Part shown: in pieces, positions 1-11,611 of the stretch | Position numbering within the stretch: the stretch's first letter is position 1 | Layout: every line of letters starts with the position of its first letter | Source: Amoeboaphelidium protococcarum | Lineage: Eukaryota; Aphelidiomycota; Aphelidea | Reading direction: 5' to 3' | Length of the DNA: 64,000 bases | NCBI GenBank assembly: GCA_023515745.1 | Contig: JALECJ010000258.1 | Coordinates: 2,360,501-2,424,500, forward strand | Notes under the pieces: model-generated | Told to the model about the DNA's origin: nothing | Database searches by the model: none | The model's input: the letters and a program-made list of their open reading frames with translations, nothing else | Position numbers and translations under genes: made by a program

Positions 1-2
1 TC

Positions 3-1007
3 GGCTGTATATTTAATACTTTCAAGGAATCTTTGGTAGATCATTAACATCATCTTATGCGTGTATCAATGCTGAAGTTCAGTCATGTAGGTCATATGGA
101 TATCGATAGTTGCTATTATAGTCATGATTATATGCAATATATCATCGGATGTCTTGGTGGACCAACTGAATGGGCACATGTGTTACTTAATAGTGATGTC
201 GATTTTATAGCTCAACTCAAAGGATGTATTATTGCCATTGGTCTTTATCCTGATTTAGATCTCATGAGCTAATCTTTGCTCGACCAGGTTTCTGTTCATC
301 TGGTTAATCTGTTCTGCGGAAATGAGAAGCTTGATTTTCACATTCTCGCCTGCTACTTCTAGCACCTACGAGAAATGTGTCTTTATGCTGAGGAGGCGGT
401 GCTCAAACTTAAGCAAATTGGTAGTGATAAAGAGTTAAGTATTATCTGCAAGATGGTCCCGGAGTACGAAGATATCGTCGTCATGAACTTCGGCTCTCAG
501 TTTCAACCGGGCTGGATTAATGAATGTCAAAGAATATCTAATGAAGTTGGATTCCCGCAGAATATCATCTAAATTGTGGATGTATATAATGCTAATAGTG
601 ATAAGTTCTCGTATATACTTTAATACATTGAAAAAGCTATCGCCAATGCTGTCGTAAAAATCGTTTTGAAGCAGCCTATAACTAGCACGTCTAGATATTG
701 GTTCTTTGAAGGCTTACCAGTGTCTATACTGGAAGAGAGCTTTGTAATATAAGTGTATATCAAAATCTGGCCTACTGCTATGCTAGCCTCAGAAAGTTTA
801 AGAGTTTGTGAATATTCAGAATTGGCACTTGGCTTTTTCCAGCACATTTAATGCCATGATATTCTGCCTGAGAAGCAAGTATCATTAATTTAAATGTTCT
901 TCACTTAAGCTAAGTATGCTCAAGCAAATAATCTGGTCTGTGAGATTAAACGCCTGATTAAGGAGTTTTATGGATGTAAGATGGAAGCTCTATTGGGTGA
1001 ATAATGA
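3..1007 (+). CDS. LRPVD-family protein, C-terminal part (cut by window edge)
   Basis: This is an open frame with UAR read as Gln, running from the left edge to the double codon TAA TGA at 1002-1007. About 334 residues are visible. It has the family's final third: an NIIQIV stretch near 567, then SRYWFFEGLP at about 690-720, then ELALGFFQHI. The aromatic signature is RYWFFEGLP rather than RFYFFDGLP, which places it with the subgroup that also contains 11612 and 24566. The N-terminal leucine-rich motif lies outside the window. No in-frame UGA occurs before the end, so it looks intact as far as visible. Function is unknown. Confidence 0.8.
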
Positions 1008-1481
1008 AAGAAGAAGCATAATGTTCTAACTTGCAAAATACTATTATTGTAAACTTGATTCTATGTGTGTCTACTTTTCAATGCTCATCATTTCTATTTG
1101 CGCCTCACTGTTAGTCGATCGCGTCTTACAGCAATTTGAGGACTTGCCTTGTTTCAGCCTCTTTTGGCCAATAATCAGCTGTCGACATACTATACACTTC
1201 CATACTTATAAACATATATATATATATATATGGATATGATATATTCATTGCGTAAATAATTCAGCAATATAGTGTGAATTGCATGTTGTTATCACTTATG
1301 ACAGACAGATATCTAAATTTTTGTAGAGTCATCGACGCGTCCCTCAAGCTAATTAAAGCGCGCCTCAACTCGTCCTCTTCTTTTTGATGACAATTTCAAA
1401 TTTCTCTCCGTTGAAATTAAAGCAGGCGAGTCTTTTCTCTTCGCATAGCATTGCTTTAAAGTATTCGCAAATACTGACGTT
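1008..1481. other. Intergenic, AT microsatellite and pyrimidine-rich leader
   Basis: No gene is visible. There is a short (AT)n tract at about 1214-1232. A pyrimidine-rich stretch (about 1371-1445) ends some 40 nt before the ATG at 1482, in the position where other array members also have CT tracts. Confidence 0.5.
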
Positions 1482-3824
1482 ATGTTTACTCTGACAGATT
1501 TACTAATCCTACCTACAGTTCCTGTGTACAGATATCTAAGGCCGGTGGATTTACTGCAGTTGTATTTATGCAATCGCTAATGTTAGAGCTTAATTTAGTC
1601 TTAGAAGGCTCAAGTCAGAGAGACATACCTCAAGTATTATGGGCCTCTACTAGCTGCCCATCGCATAAAGTCTCACCCGTATCTCAATTTAAAGACTGCT
1701 GATGATTACTTATTTTTCTTCCATGAAGATATGAAATTTAATGAGATTTGGTATCTTCTACTGACCAAGTCTTATGTCTCCAACAATGAGATTGAGGTGG
1801 ACGAGTGGAAGAAGGCATTGTGTAAGTATTGTGAATTAGACTTTGGTTATGAGGCTCCCAGGTAGTTGTACTTTGAGCAAATGTCAGATTTATACATGCG
1901 CCAGTAGGATGATGTAAATGTTGAGTCTGGGGAACTGTTGGCCTACTCATACGATGATTTTCTGCTTACTCTATGCTTCACCTACTGTATGGACTTTGAA
2001 TATAACAAGGAGGATATTATCGGTAAATCAGTGTATGTATCTCGCTTTGGCTACTTTCACGACGCAATGAATAAGTATGGAGTGGAGATGTTGATCTATA
2101 ACTTGGTGAGGTACAACCAGGGTAGAGGCTTTACGGATCCAGCTGATATCTCTGACTTCTTGACCAATTATTGTTAATTCTTTTGCTTTGGCTCACCTTC
2201 TGATCTATTGGTGCAGATTGAGAATATTCTAGATACTCGCCCTCATTTCTATGCTCTAGAAGCGTACTTTCTAGTTATGAAGGGCCTTCGTAAGTATTAG
2301 ACGATAGATATAAAGTAGAAATTGATGGCGTTCTTCTCCAAGCTTATTTCATAGCCTGGTCATTTCACTTTTCTCCGGGAAGATAAGGATATGATGAGAG
2401 AGCGTCTGTTGTGTGAAGCTTGCAACCTGGTGGGTGACTTATTTCAATAGCACGTTAAAGTAAAGTGGATTGTGGATCAGATCAAGTCGGTGAAGCATAT
2501 AACTTGTCTTGAGTATGGATGGGCTGTGGTGTAAGTATTGGTGATTTATAAAGATCAGTTTGATGTACCTAAATTTTATAGTGAGTTGATGGTGGAGAAA
2601 TTTAGTAATAAAGATACTCTGGAAGAGGGTAAGTTGCTGTTAATGTCCCTGGTGTTGCTGCCAAGGAAGTAACGTACTTTGTATATTGTGCTAATGACGG
2701 AGCTGTTTGCCAAGTACAAGTCTAATGTGCTTACTGTCATCAAGTCTCTATTATAGACGGATTTTGTGGTTACGAATGCCGACAAGTATTAGCTTCCTTA
2801 AGCTGTGGATTATTTCAGTAAGCTCTTGGTTGATCATCACGAAGAATTGTTCGGCATTGCTCTGACATCGTTTAGTAAAGTTCATCCTAAAGGCATCAAA
2901 GGCACTGTGGATTGTGGTGGTGAGTATCATGATGGAATAGATAAGATTCTCAATTCATTCGGTGGACACAGGCAGTATTAAAAATTCCTGGCTAAGCTGG
3001 ATGCCACAATGTTATCTGATTATCATGAGTGTATTGTGACTAATTTGCTGTTTTATTACTGCCCCTACTATAAAGAGTCTTTTACGGATAAGGCATTCAT
3101 GAAGCTACTGACTCTATACTGTAAGCTTGGTGATCCTGTCAAGACGGCAGGATTCTTGAAGATTTACCTTGAGGATGAAGATCGTGATGAGAACTTGTTG
3201 AAGAGACTGAAGCGTCTATGTAATGAAGAGTAATTACGCGCTGTATGTGAACATTTGAATGTAGATGAAATTGAGTCCTTGGAAGTGGGAGATGAATACC
3301 ACAAACCTTGGATGAAAGAGATAAAGTTGGCTAGTAAGTTGCCATTTCCACAAAATATTACCAAGGTTGTTCAGATTGCAAAAGATTAGTGTGGCAGTTT
3401 GGAGAAGGCGCCGCGTATTGTGCAAGCTTACATGTAAGGGCTATGTAGGATGGCCATCACTGATAAGCCTAAAGATTCTACATCCAGATTCTACTTCATT
3501 GACGGACTTCCGGCGTTTGTGTTGAAAGAGAAGGTGATATTGAGCGGTTATGTTCGCATGTGGGCCTTGAGTTCATTGTTCAATCAGTATCCGAATATTC
3601 CACCGTAATCAGAACTTGCGCACGGATTCTTTAATTGGTTGGAGAATAATAAAGACTTATCGCCGGAAGAACGTCGTTAGATGGTTAAGACTTTTGCAAA
3701 GGCTGCGACTCAAGAGGAGATGGTGGACAGTTCTCTCATTAAAACTGCTACTGCATTAGCAGAACGTCTCGGTTATGATTTTGAAGATATTGACTCTGAA
3801 GAGGATGCATATGAGGAGTACTGA
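1482..3824 (+). CDS. LRPVD-family protein (F-box-like N-terminus), divergent member
   Basis: A 780-residue intronless frame once UAR is read as Gln; it stops at TGA 3822-3824. ATG 1482 puts the family motif YLRPVDLLQL at residue 18, slightly further in than in other members. Next comes the YYGPLLAAHR block, an FGYFHDAMNKYG block, a helical middle, the Cys block (AKDQCGSLEKAP) and the C-terminal module RFYFIDGLPAFVLKE from about residue 669. The tail is acidic (DSEEDAYEEY). In several blocks it differs from its neighbours more than they differ from each other, so it may be an old copy. The leucine-rich start resembles a shortened F-box, but that role is inference. Confidence 0.88.
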
Positions 3825-3968
3825 GATTTATTATTACTTGTGTTTAATGATATTTTATTTCTAATTTTATCAGTTGGGATCATCACGTGGGTCCTCTTCC
3901 CCTCTTAGTAACAGGTTATCCTTAGACCGGTGTTGTGCACATTTATCCATGTATTAGTTCATATTGAT

Positions 3969-4486
3969 AGTGTTGGGCAGGCTTGGAGAGAAGCCGGCTC
4001 AGGCTCGGTTTGGCTTGCTATTTTGGTGTATCGGCCGGCTCATTCATAGTAGAGCGAGTGTACTGTAAGTTGAGAATGGTGATGTTGATCTATTATATTC
4101 AATAGCTATAACGGAACAAATCATTCTTCTTCATCCTAACTCAGCCAGGTTTCATAATTTCAATGTTCTACCGAAAGGAGTGTCTTAGTTAGTCGCATTG
4201 GCAGCATTAACCGCGTCTGCAACAGTTGCCATTGCAGAAACCACGTGCAAGTCAATGTGATGTTAGGCTCATATCGCTGACTGTGAACTTTTCGTAAAGA
4301 ACACACACAGATAATGATGAGAAATGGGAATGATGGCTTAACTGGTTCTAAAATTCTATTTTATCTGAGTTCTCTTGAAACTAAATCTACAACTATAGCA
4401 AACCAACTCAAGCTGACTTCAAACCGGCTTGGCTTGGCTTAGGCTTTCGATTTCAATTTCAATCCAAGCCGAGCCTGCCCAACACT
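3969..4486. mobile_element. hAT-like MITE with 15-bp terminal inverted repeats
   Basis: AGTGTTGGGCAGGCT at 3969-3983 is repeated in reverse complement at 4472-4486. The subterminal regions are also complementary in part (GGCTTGG and CCGGCTTGG repeats). The 518-bp span has no coding frame. The AGTGTTGGG end resembles hAT-superfamily termini. Flanks are ATATTGAT on the left and TATATTAG on the right; they share ATATT but do not form a clean 8-bp duplication. It sits in the spacer between 1482 and 4510. Confidence 0.65.
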
Positions 4487-4509
4487 TATATTAGCAATCT
4501 CTTACAACA

Positions 4510-6219
4510 ATGACTGATTCGTTGTACTAAATTTTATAGCTGCAGGATACCACCCTTTATGACTATTTGAGACCAGTAGATCTACTGCAACTATCGCTCG
4601 CTAATAAGGAGTGCAAAGACATAATACTGAGTTAGAGATCGCTAGTGCGCCATTCTTACTGGAAGTATTATGGACCTGTATTGGCAATGTATCGCGTCAA
4701 AATGCACCCCTTCTTGTAATTAAAGACTGTAAATGACTATCTATTCTTCATGCACAAAGATTTGGATTATGATAAAGATCTGCTTATAAATGCTCTCTAG
4801 TGGTGTGGAATTTTCAATGAACCTAGAGTCGACGCATGGAGTAAGGCAATCAAGATTCAATTTTAATCAGACGATCGTTATGTGCCATAAGATAAATTCA
4901 AAGCGACTGAGTGGTAGCGAATTTATGCGCCTGGTATTTAAAAAAAGAAATTGCTCTTGGACCAACCACTCGCAATATCTCAGATTGATTTCTTGATAAC
5001 TGTTTTTCGATAGTATGCGTTTAATGAACTTGAACGCGTCAATTCTGGTTTAGATGACGGTCGCAAGTCCGCCCCTCCTTTACGCTTCTGGCGTTATGGT
5101 TATGTATATGATGCTCTGTAGAAGTTTGGCTTACAAGCGCTGGTAGTAGCATATAACGATTATTACAATAGACGAACCAGAATATCAGTTGATCATTAAG
5201 AGTTTATTTAGACCGGCTTATTTGAATCAATTTGTGATCACTTCCGACTTGGAAATTGTCTGCCAAGATTAGCCAATCTGATGGAAGTTGATCCCAGTTT
5301 TGCCGTTTTAGAGGCACATTATTGCGTTAGTAGGGAAATAGGATTGAGTGATTAGTTAGATCAAGGCTCTTACTTTAAAGAAGGTCTGACGCGCATCTTT
5401 TAACATTATTAGTGCACATCTACCGCGTCACTTAGTGTAGTGCAAGACAATTATATACCTGACGAGAGTTTGGAAATGTCTCGTTAGCTCGGGGCGTACT
5501 TGGTCTAGTATGTATCATACGATTGGATGTGCGACTATTTTAATAAGTTCGATTCAATACTTTCGACAGAGTCTGCTTGGATTATGGCTGAATTGTTGGC
5601 AGTTTATAAAATGAAAAATTACAGACTTTTTTGCTGTTAAAATTGGCGGATAAAATTAGTAGATGCCTAATTGATGAAGCTTGTTATTTACTTACGGCTA
5701 TCACGTCGTCCCGAAGCTCTATTGCCGGATGTTGGGGCAAGTTTTACTCCGATCTGTTTAAAGAGAACATAGATGCTGTAATTGAAGTCGTGATAAAGCT
5801 GGGACATAATTGGTAAGTGGCCCGACTATTTGAAAATGTATTGGGAAATTATAAGTCATTGGCGATATCTCGTTTTATCCACGCTTTTGTTAATGCTCGC
5901 GATGGTCGCATAAATGATGCTAGCAATATTAATAGATTTAAGGGTATATTCAATATTCAACACAATGGATGTTTGGTCTTGGCATAATGGTGAAGTGTTT
6001 GATTAATGTCTTCAATCTTTAAGTACAGGGATGCTTTAGATTTATCATGAACACAGTTTGGGGTTTATCCTTAGATCCTTTAGCTGCAAATATCAGGAAT
6101 AGGTTTGTTAGCTTATGGTGAAATTATTATCTTTTTACAAAGATTCTGGTGATTTTTAAAGGACTGCTTCATTTCTGAATGCATATGTACTATGTAGTTT
6201 GAGGGATGATAAGCAATGA
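4510..6219 (+). pseudogene. LRPVD-family pseudogene, frameshifted and 3' truncated
   Basis: ATG 4510 opens a good family N-terminus (DYLRPVDLLQLSLANKEC, then YYGPVLAMYR), and the frame is open to about 5620. At a T-run near 5621-5632 the homologous reading moves to another frame (LADKISRCLIDEA onward). It shifts again near 5985, where a TGA appears, and again near 6110. The last recognisable piece is a KDSGDFQRTASFLN-like segment ending at TGA 6217-6219. The C-terminal FYFFDGLPY module is absent before the next gene. Several independent lesions plus loss of the end make this a decaying copy, closest in sequence to the 6440 gene. Confidence 0.85.
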
Positions 6220-6377
6220 TGTGATCTGATTGTTTGCGTTATATTCATGGATAAAGCATGTGAAGAAAACACAGTTGATGTAAAATAATTATACTTACTG
6301 TCTTAGTTGATTGACATATCATTTTGATAACTGTTTTAAGCGACACGCTATGCTCTGAGAGGTTGGAACACCAGATG

Positions 6378-6378
<1 letters not shown>

Positions 6379-6413
<35 letters not shown>
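6379..6413. repeat. (CT)n microsatellite
   Basis: A nearly perfect CT dinucleotide run of about 33 nt ends 27 nt before the ATG at 6440. It may double as the pyrimidine tract seen ahead of several array genes. Confidence 0.9.
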
Positions 6414-6439
6414 AGTAACAACGGAGAATCGCTTTTACC

Positions 6440-8764
6440 ATGACTCTGTTACTGTATCAATTGTAACAATTTCCGGATACATCGTTATATAACTATTTGA
6501 GACCAGTAGATTTACTACAATTAACCTTGACTAGTCATGAGTGTAAAGATATAATATTGAGCTAGAGACTGTTGGTTCGCTAGTCTTACTGGAAGTATTA
6601 TGGACCAGTGTTGGCCATGTATCGCTGCAAGTTTCATCCCTACCTGTAATTGAAGACTGTTGACGATTACTTGCTATTTATGCACAAGGATTTAGAATAT
6701 GATAAGTTACTGCATCTTAATTCACTCAATTGGTGCGCACTTTATGATGAGTCTCCTGTCGAGACATGGAACAGGGCAATCTGGAGTGGATTCTCTGTGG
6801 ATGATCGTTATGTGCCTTAAGAGTAGTACAGAGTTAGCTAATGGCGGTTCTTCTATGAGCCTGATATCAATTATAAATCTCTGAATATGGAGGAACCTCT
6901 GGCATCATATCAGCTGGATTTCTTGATTATTCTATTTGGATTATACACCCACAATCAAGAACATTATGCCAAAGTTAATATGCGCTGCTTTCGGTATGGC
7001 TACGTCTACGATGCTTTAAAGAAGTTTGGCTTGCAAGTCCTAGTGCTAATATTTAATTAATATTACGACCTGAAATTTCATGGGCATATCAATAGACCAG
7101 AGACTGTTTAAATTGGGCTGTTTGAATCAATCTGTAACTACTTTGCTCTGGGTGATGGCCGGTAGGTATTGGATAGATTGACCGATTTAATGGAGGCGGC
7201 TCCTGATTTCAAAGTACTATTAGCACATTATAGAGCTTCCAGAGATTTAGGATTGAATGATAAGTTGGATCACAGTGCTTATTTTAAGGATGCTGTTATG
7301 CGCGTTATAAAGCGTTATAGCTGCTCATCCACGTCGCAGTAATGTGAGACATCAGATTTGTAGAGCCAGCAGCAAGGCTTAGAAGTAACTGATCGCCTTA
7401 AAGTAGAATTGCGACAGTACCTAAAATACGACTGGGTGTGTTTATAACTTCAACAGTATGATTCTATACCTTCAATAGAGTTTGGTTGGGTTATGATTGA
7501 GTTGTTGTCTGCTCTAGATGAGAATAAGTCTCTAGTACTTCTATAGTAGAAACTTGCTGATAAGATCAATGGTGGTTGTATATAGGAAGCGGCGCATTTA
7601 CTTATTGCTATCACTTCGTCCTAATGCATCAGGCTCGATTTCATGACATAGTTTAAAATTAATTTGTTCCAAGAGTCGAAGGATGCAGTGACACAAGTTT
7701 TGATGAAGCTGTTTGACTACATTCCTCGAATGTAAAATGACTATTTCAATGGTTGGCTCTCGATAGCATTTGTAGCATTTGGAAGAATGCTGGTAGCTGA
7801 GTAGGATTTGGCGATGTTAACTCGTCTCATATATGCTTATAGCTGTGCTTTAGGTCAACATAACAACGATATCGGTGTAGTTCGCGGCTGCAATGAAATC
7901 GTACGTACCATTGGCCAATTGGGAGGTTTAGATTTGTTCTAATTATTCACAAAGTCTTTGAACGCCAAGACAGTGTCACAATATAATGAACATATAATGG
8001 GAAGAGTACTTCACAACTTGAGGTCTCTGGACAACATGGGATAGGTGGATAAGCTTTTTGTTATATTGCTATCTATGTACAGGGAAATTGATGATCCCAA
8101 GAAGACTGCTTCATATATTAATTGTCATTGTTAGGAAGGCATTTCTGGTAACAAACTGCGGGAAATGGTAAAGAGTCTCTACTCAGAGGAGTAACTGAAG
8201 CAAATTGGTATGAACTTGGATAGTGATGTCATTGAAGACTTAAAGTTGGGGCCAGAGTGTCATTCATCCTGGATTTAAGAGATTAAATAAATTGCATCTC
8301 AGCTCAAGTTTCCTCATAATATCATCAAAGTCATGCGCATCGTCAATGACAACTGCGGCTGTTTTGCCAATGCTCCTAAATGCGTGTAAAAATAATTGCT
8401 ATCTATGATTGAATCCACCATCTTCATGCCGCTGGAAGATCGTAAAACACGATTCTACTTCTTTGATGGGCTGCCGTATTCTGTGTTTCGAGAAGTTTTA
8501 ATTATCCAGAAGTATATAGTCACTTGGAAATGTGTCAAGGCGAGTCTGAATCGCCATGAGATTCCACATGAGTCCGAACTTGCCCATGGATACCTCTCAT
8601 ATGTCCACTCTGACAAGGTGCCAGTACGCGATCGCAGATAGTTGTTGGGGAAATTTATCAGGGAGAATTCTCACTTGAGACTCATCAGCGTGGATTATAT
8701 TATAAAGGTTTTAGTTGATGATTATGGATATCCACCTACATTGTCGACTAATGATTTCTAGTGA
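6440..8764 (+). CDS. LRPVD-family protein (F-box-like N-terminus)
   Basis: An intact 774-residue frame with UAR as Gln; it ends TAG TGA at 8759-8764 (Gln, stop). It begins MTLLLYQLQQFPDTS and reaches NYLRPVDLLQLTLTSHEC by residue 20. Conserved blocks follow in order: YYGPVLAMYRCKFHPYL, FRYGYVYDALKKFGLQ, a helical middle, NDNCGCFANAP, and RFYFFDGLPYSVFRE near residue 670. GYLSYVHSDKVPVRDR precedes a 40-residue tail. Both the pseudogene at 4510 and the inverted gene at 18804-21134 are close relatives (shared HKDLEYD and SVDDRYVP segments). No signal peptide or membrane segment is visible, so an intracellular protein is likely. Confidence 0.92.
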
Positions 8765-8941
8765 AATACACTAGTTGAATCTCACTTTATATGTATATAT
8801 TTTTTGTCAGAAAATATCACGTTGAACTTACTGCATTATGGCAGCGGTTGTCACAGATCCGACTTTACGACTTGTAACGCTTATACCGCTGGCTCCAAAT
8901 TCCTCTTTGATACTCTTCATTTTACTGAACTGCTCGCCAAG

Positions 8942-11302
8942 ATGAATTCATCACTTTATGAAATACTGCAGCTTCAGGACACGCTGTTATATGACTACTT
9001 GAGACCAGTAGATTTACTGCAATTAACTCTGACTAGTCGTGAGTGTCAATAAATAATTCTAGATTAGAGATACTTGGTGCGCGAGACTTACTGGGAGTAT
9101 TATGGACCTGTGTTGGCCATGTATCGCTGCAAGTTGCACCCATACTTGCAATTGAAAACTGTCGACGATTACATGACATTCTTTGCGGAGGAGGTGGAGT
9201 ATAATAATGCGCTGCATTAACTGGCGAAAGGAGTTAGTAAACCGCTTGGTGAACCCATCAACTTGGCTTGGAATAAGGCAGTTCTCATTTGGTATTCATA
9301 TAAGAAATATAGCCCAGATCTTTATGTAAAAACCGGGTTTAATGAATGGGAAGAGTATTATGATCCCAAGAAGTTGTTATATCCTCTTCATCAATGTGAA
9401 GCACTAGCATCTTCCTAGCTGGATTTATTGATAACAATCTTCCGCGCTGCCTTGGATAGTCCTTGTATCGAGTGGGATTCGAACAAAGTTGATGGCATAG
9501 TTCACCCTTTGTATGTTAAGCGTTACGGCTATGTCTATGATGCTATCAAGAATTACGGGATACTTGCGCTAGTTATTGCTGTCGATTATTACTATGAAAG
9601 TCATCGTCTCTCCTCCTTGGTGAAGCCAGAGTAGAAGTTGGTTCACGGCTTATGTAGATACTTTGAATTGGGTAGCGGCAATCAGGTGTTGAAAGCATTG
9701 GATGATTTAATGGAGATTAGTCCAAGCTTTCAGGTTCTACTGACTTACTATACACTATTGAAGGAGTTGGAGCTGTATGATTAATTTGATAAAGAGGCGC
9801 ACTAGGAGAATGTTGTTAAGCAGATTATTGCTCATTATAATCATGATTAGATCGTCGAGGCATAATATACCAACAATAATGTGCAAAGAACGTATTAAAG
9901 TTTGTAGATATCATATGCTCTCAGGGATGTATTTTACGAAGGTTTATCTTATGAATCAGTTTGGTAGTCAGTCTTTGATATAGCAAGCTGTATAAAGTCT
10001 GTTGAGTCTGGATGGATTATGATCGAGTTGCTCATGTTGTATGAGGCTAAGCACGCTGATTTCTTACTTTCGGAATGGCTTGAAGTTAAAATTAAAGACG
10101 GCCGTGTTGATGAGGCGGCGAATCTGCTAATGGCTATCTTTTCATCATTCCCTCGTGTGGATGTGTCGCATTGCTTCCAGAGTGATAATGTTATCATTCA
10201 CAAAGATGTTATTGCTCAGGTGTTTCTATAAATAGTTAATAATCCTTAGTTTGTATGTAATGCGCGCTTTTTCAATCTGGTCAATGCATTCCAATGTTTT
10301 AAACGTGTACTGGATGACTCGAGTTAATATTAAATTCTGAGTAAAGTCATTATCAAGTTTAGTTAATATCATGATGGTATTAGAGAGTCGGAGGAGTGTC
10401 CCGATCATTCTCATCTGATAAAAATCGTGTCTGCGCTCGGAGGGGATTACAGTGTTACAAAATTTTTGCAGTAGTTAGATTAGAAGACATTATCTAAGTG
10501 CAATGAGTGTATACTGACCAGTCTCATCGCGTTCTTCATGTCGTGCTTTGGCAATGAATGGACTCACAATAGAGTTGTTCCAAATGTACTTTACCTTTAC
10601 AAGAAAATCGGTGATAATTAAAAGACTGCATCGTTTTTACAAGGATTATACCACAAAGACAAGTTGAGCGAAAATGTCATACAAATTGTAAAGTATAGAT
10701 CCGCGCCATAAGAGTTGTATAGAATCTGCTTCTATCTAGATCCCAAATGTATCGAATCGCTGCAATTGGATATTGAGTATCAAGCTGCCTGGATTTACTA
10801 ATTGAAAATAATCACTTCTAGATGCCAGTTTCCTGATAATTTAATTTAGACCATTGAAATTGCAATTGAAAATTGTGGAAGCTTTGACAATGCGCCAAAC
10901 AGTGTAAAAGAGTCCATATCAGGTTACATTGGTGATGCTATATTGAAGCCGCGCGAGTAGCGTCAATCAAGATTCTACTTCTTTGAGGGCGTACCTTACT
11001 CGGTAATGAAGGAGAGTCTGGTAATCAAACAGTACATTCTCATGTGGCAGCTTTGTTAAATGTTACAAGACCGCTCTCATCATGTCGAATGGGCTAGAAT
11101 TCCAGAAGAGTCTGAGCTCGCGTATGGCTTCTTTGACTATGTTCATTCTGACAAGGTTCCCACTGAAGACCGTTGTAGAATGATTTCGGTGTTTGTCAAG
11201 CTGGCTAAGAATATGGAGCGTGATGAGTTGTATGCTCTGGCTGTATCACTTGTTCATGAGCACGGTTATCGTTTCACTGAAAAGACTGCCGGACATTTCT
11301 GA
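8942..11302 (+). CDS. LRPVD-family protein (F-box-like N-terminus)
   Basis: A 786-residue intact frame, TGA at 11300-11302. ATG 8942 is chosen because it places LQDTLLYDYLRPVDLLQL at residues 10-27, as in the other members; the frame is open further upstream but without an ATG. The FGY/RYGYVYDAIKNYG block is near residue 192, DEAANLLMA near 392, ENCGSFDNAP near 645, RFYFFEGVPYSVMKE near 676 and GFFDYVHSDKVP near 728. It shares several blocks with the 31576 gene (CRYFELGxGxQVLKAL, SPSFQVLL), so those two are probably recent sisters. The F-box reading rests only on the spacing L-x-D-x-LL-x-x-YLxPxDLLxL; direct homology search would be needed to confirm it. Confidence 0.92.
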
Positions 11303-11611
11303 GTAAATATGTATATTGCGTTGACGGGACGCGTCGGCATTCAATTCAGAGAAATTGTATTATAGTAAAAGTTTGTCATGCTACACATCCTAGTATATAT
11401 TGCTATTCTTCCAAAGCTATAACTTTTAACGTGAATTAATTTATGTTACATAATAGTTGCAACTTCTTCATCGTAATGCTCACCCCAAGGAGTTGTAGGA
11501 GTTGAAACAAAACTTTAAACGGTCTCATGAGTTTCGCGTTTCATTTGTCCTCTCCTTAAAAACAGCTTACGAGATCCCGACTGTTATAAACTGTTATCAT
11601 ATTGTGACGCC
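11303..11611. other. Spacer with CGCGTTTC element and pyrimidine tract
   Basis: No gene. GTTTCGCGTTTC (11531-11542) combines the E2F-like TTTCGCG and the CGCGTTTC word that recurs in other spacers here. A CT-rich stretch follows at about 11546-11557, upstream of ATG 11612. Confidence 0.45.
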
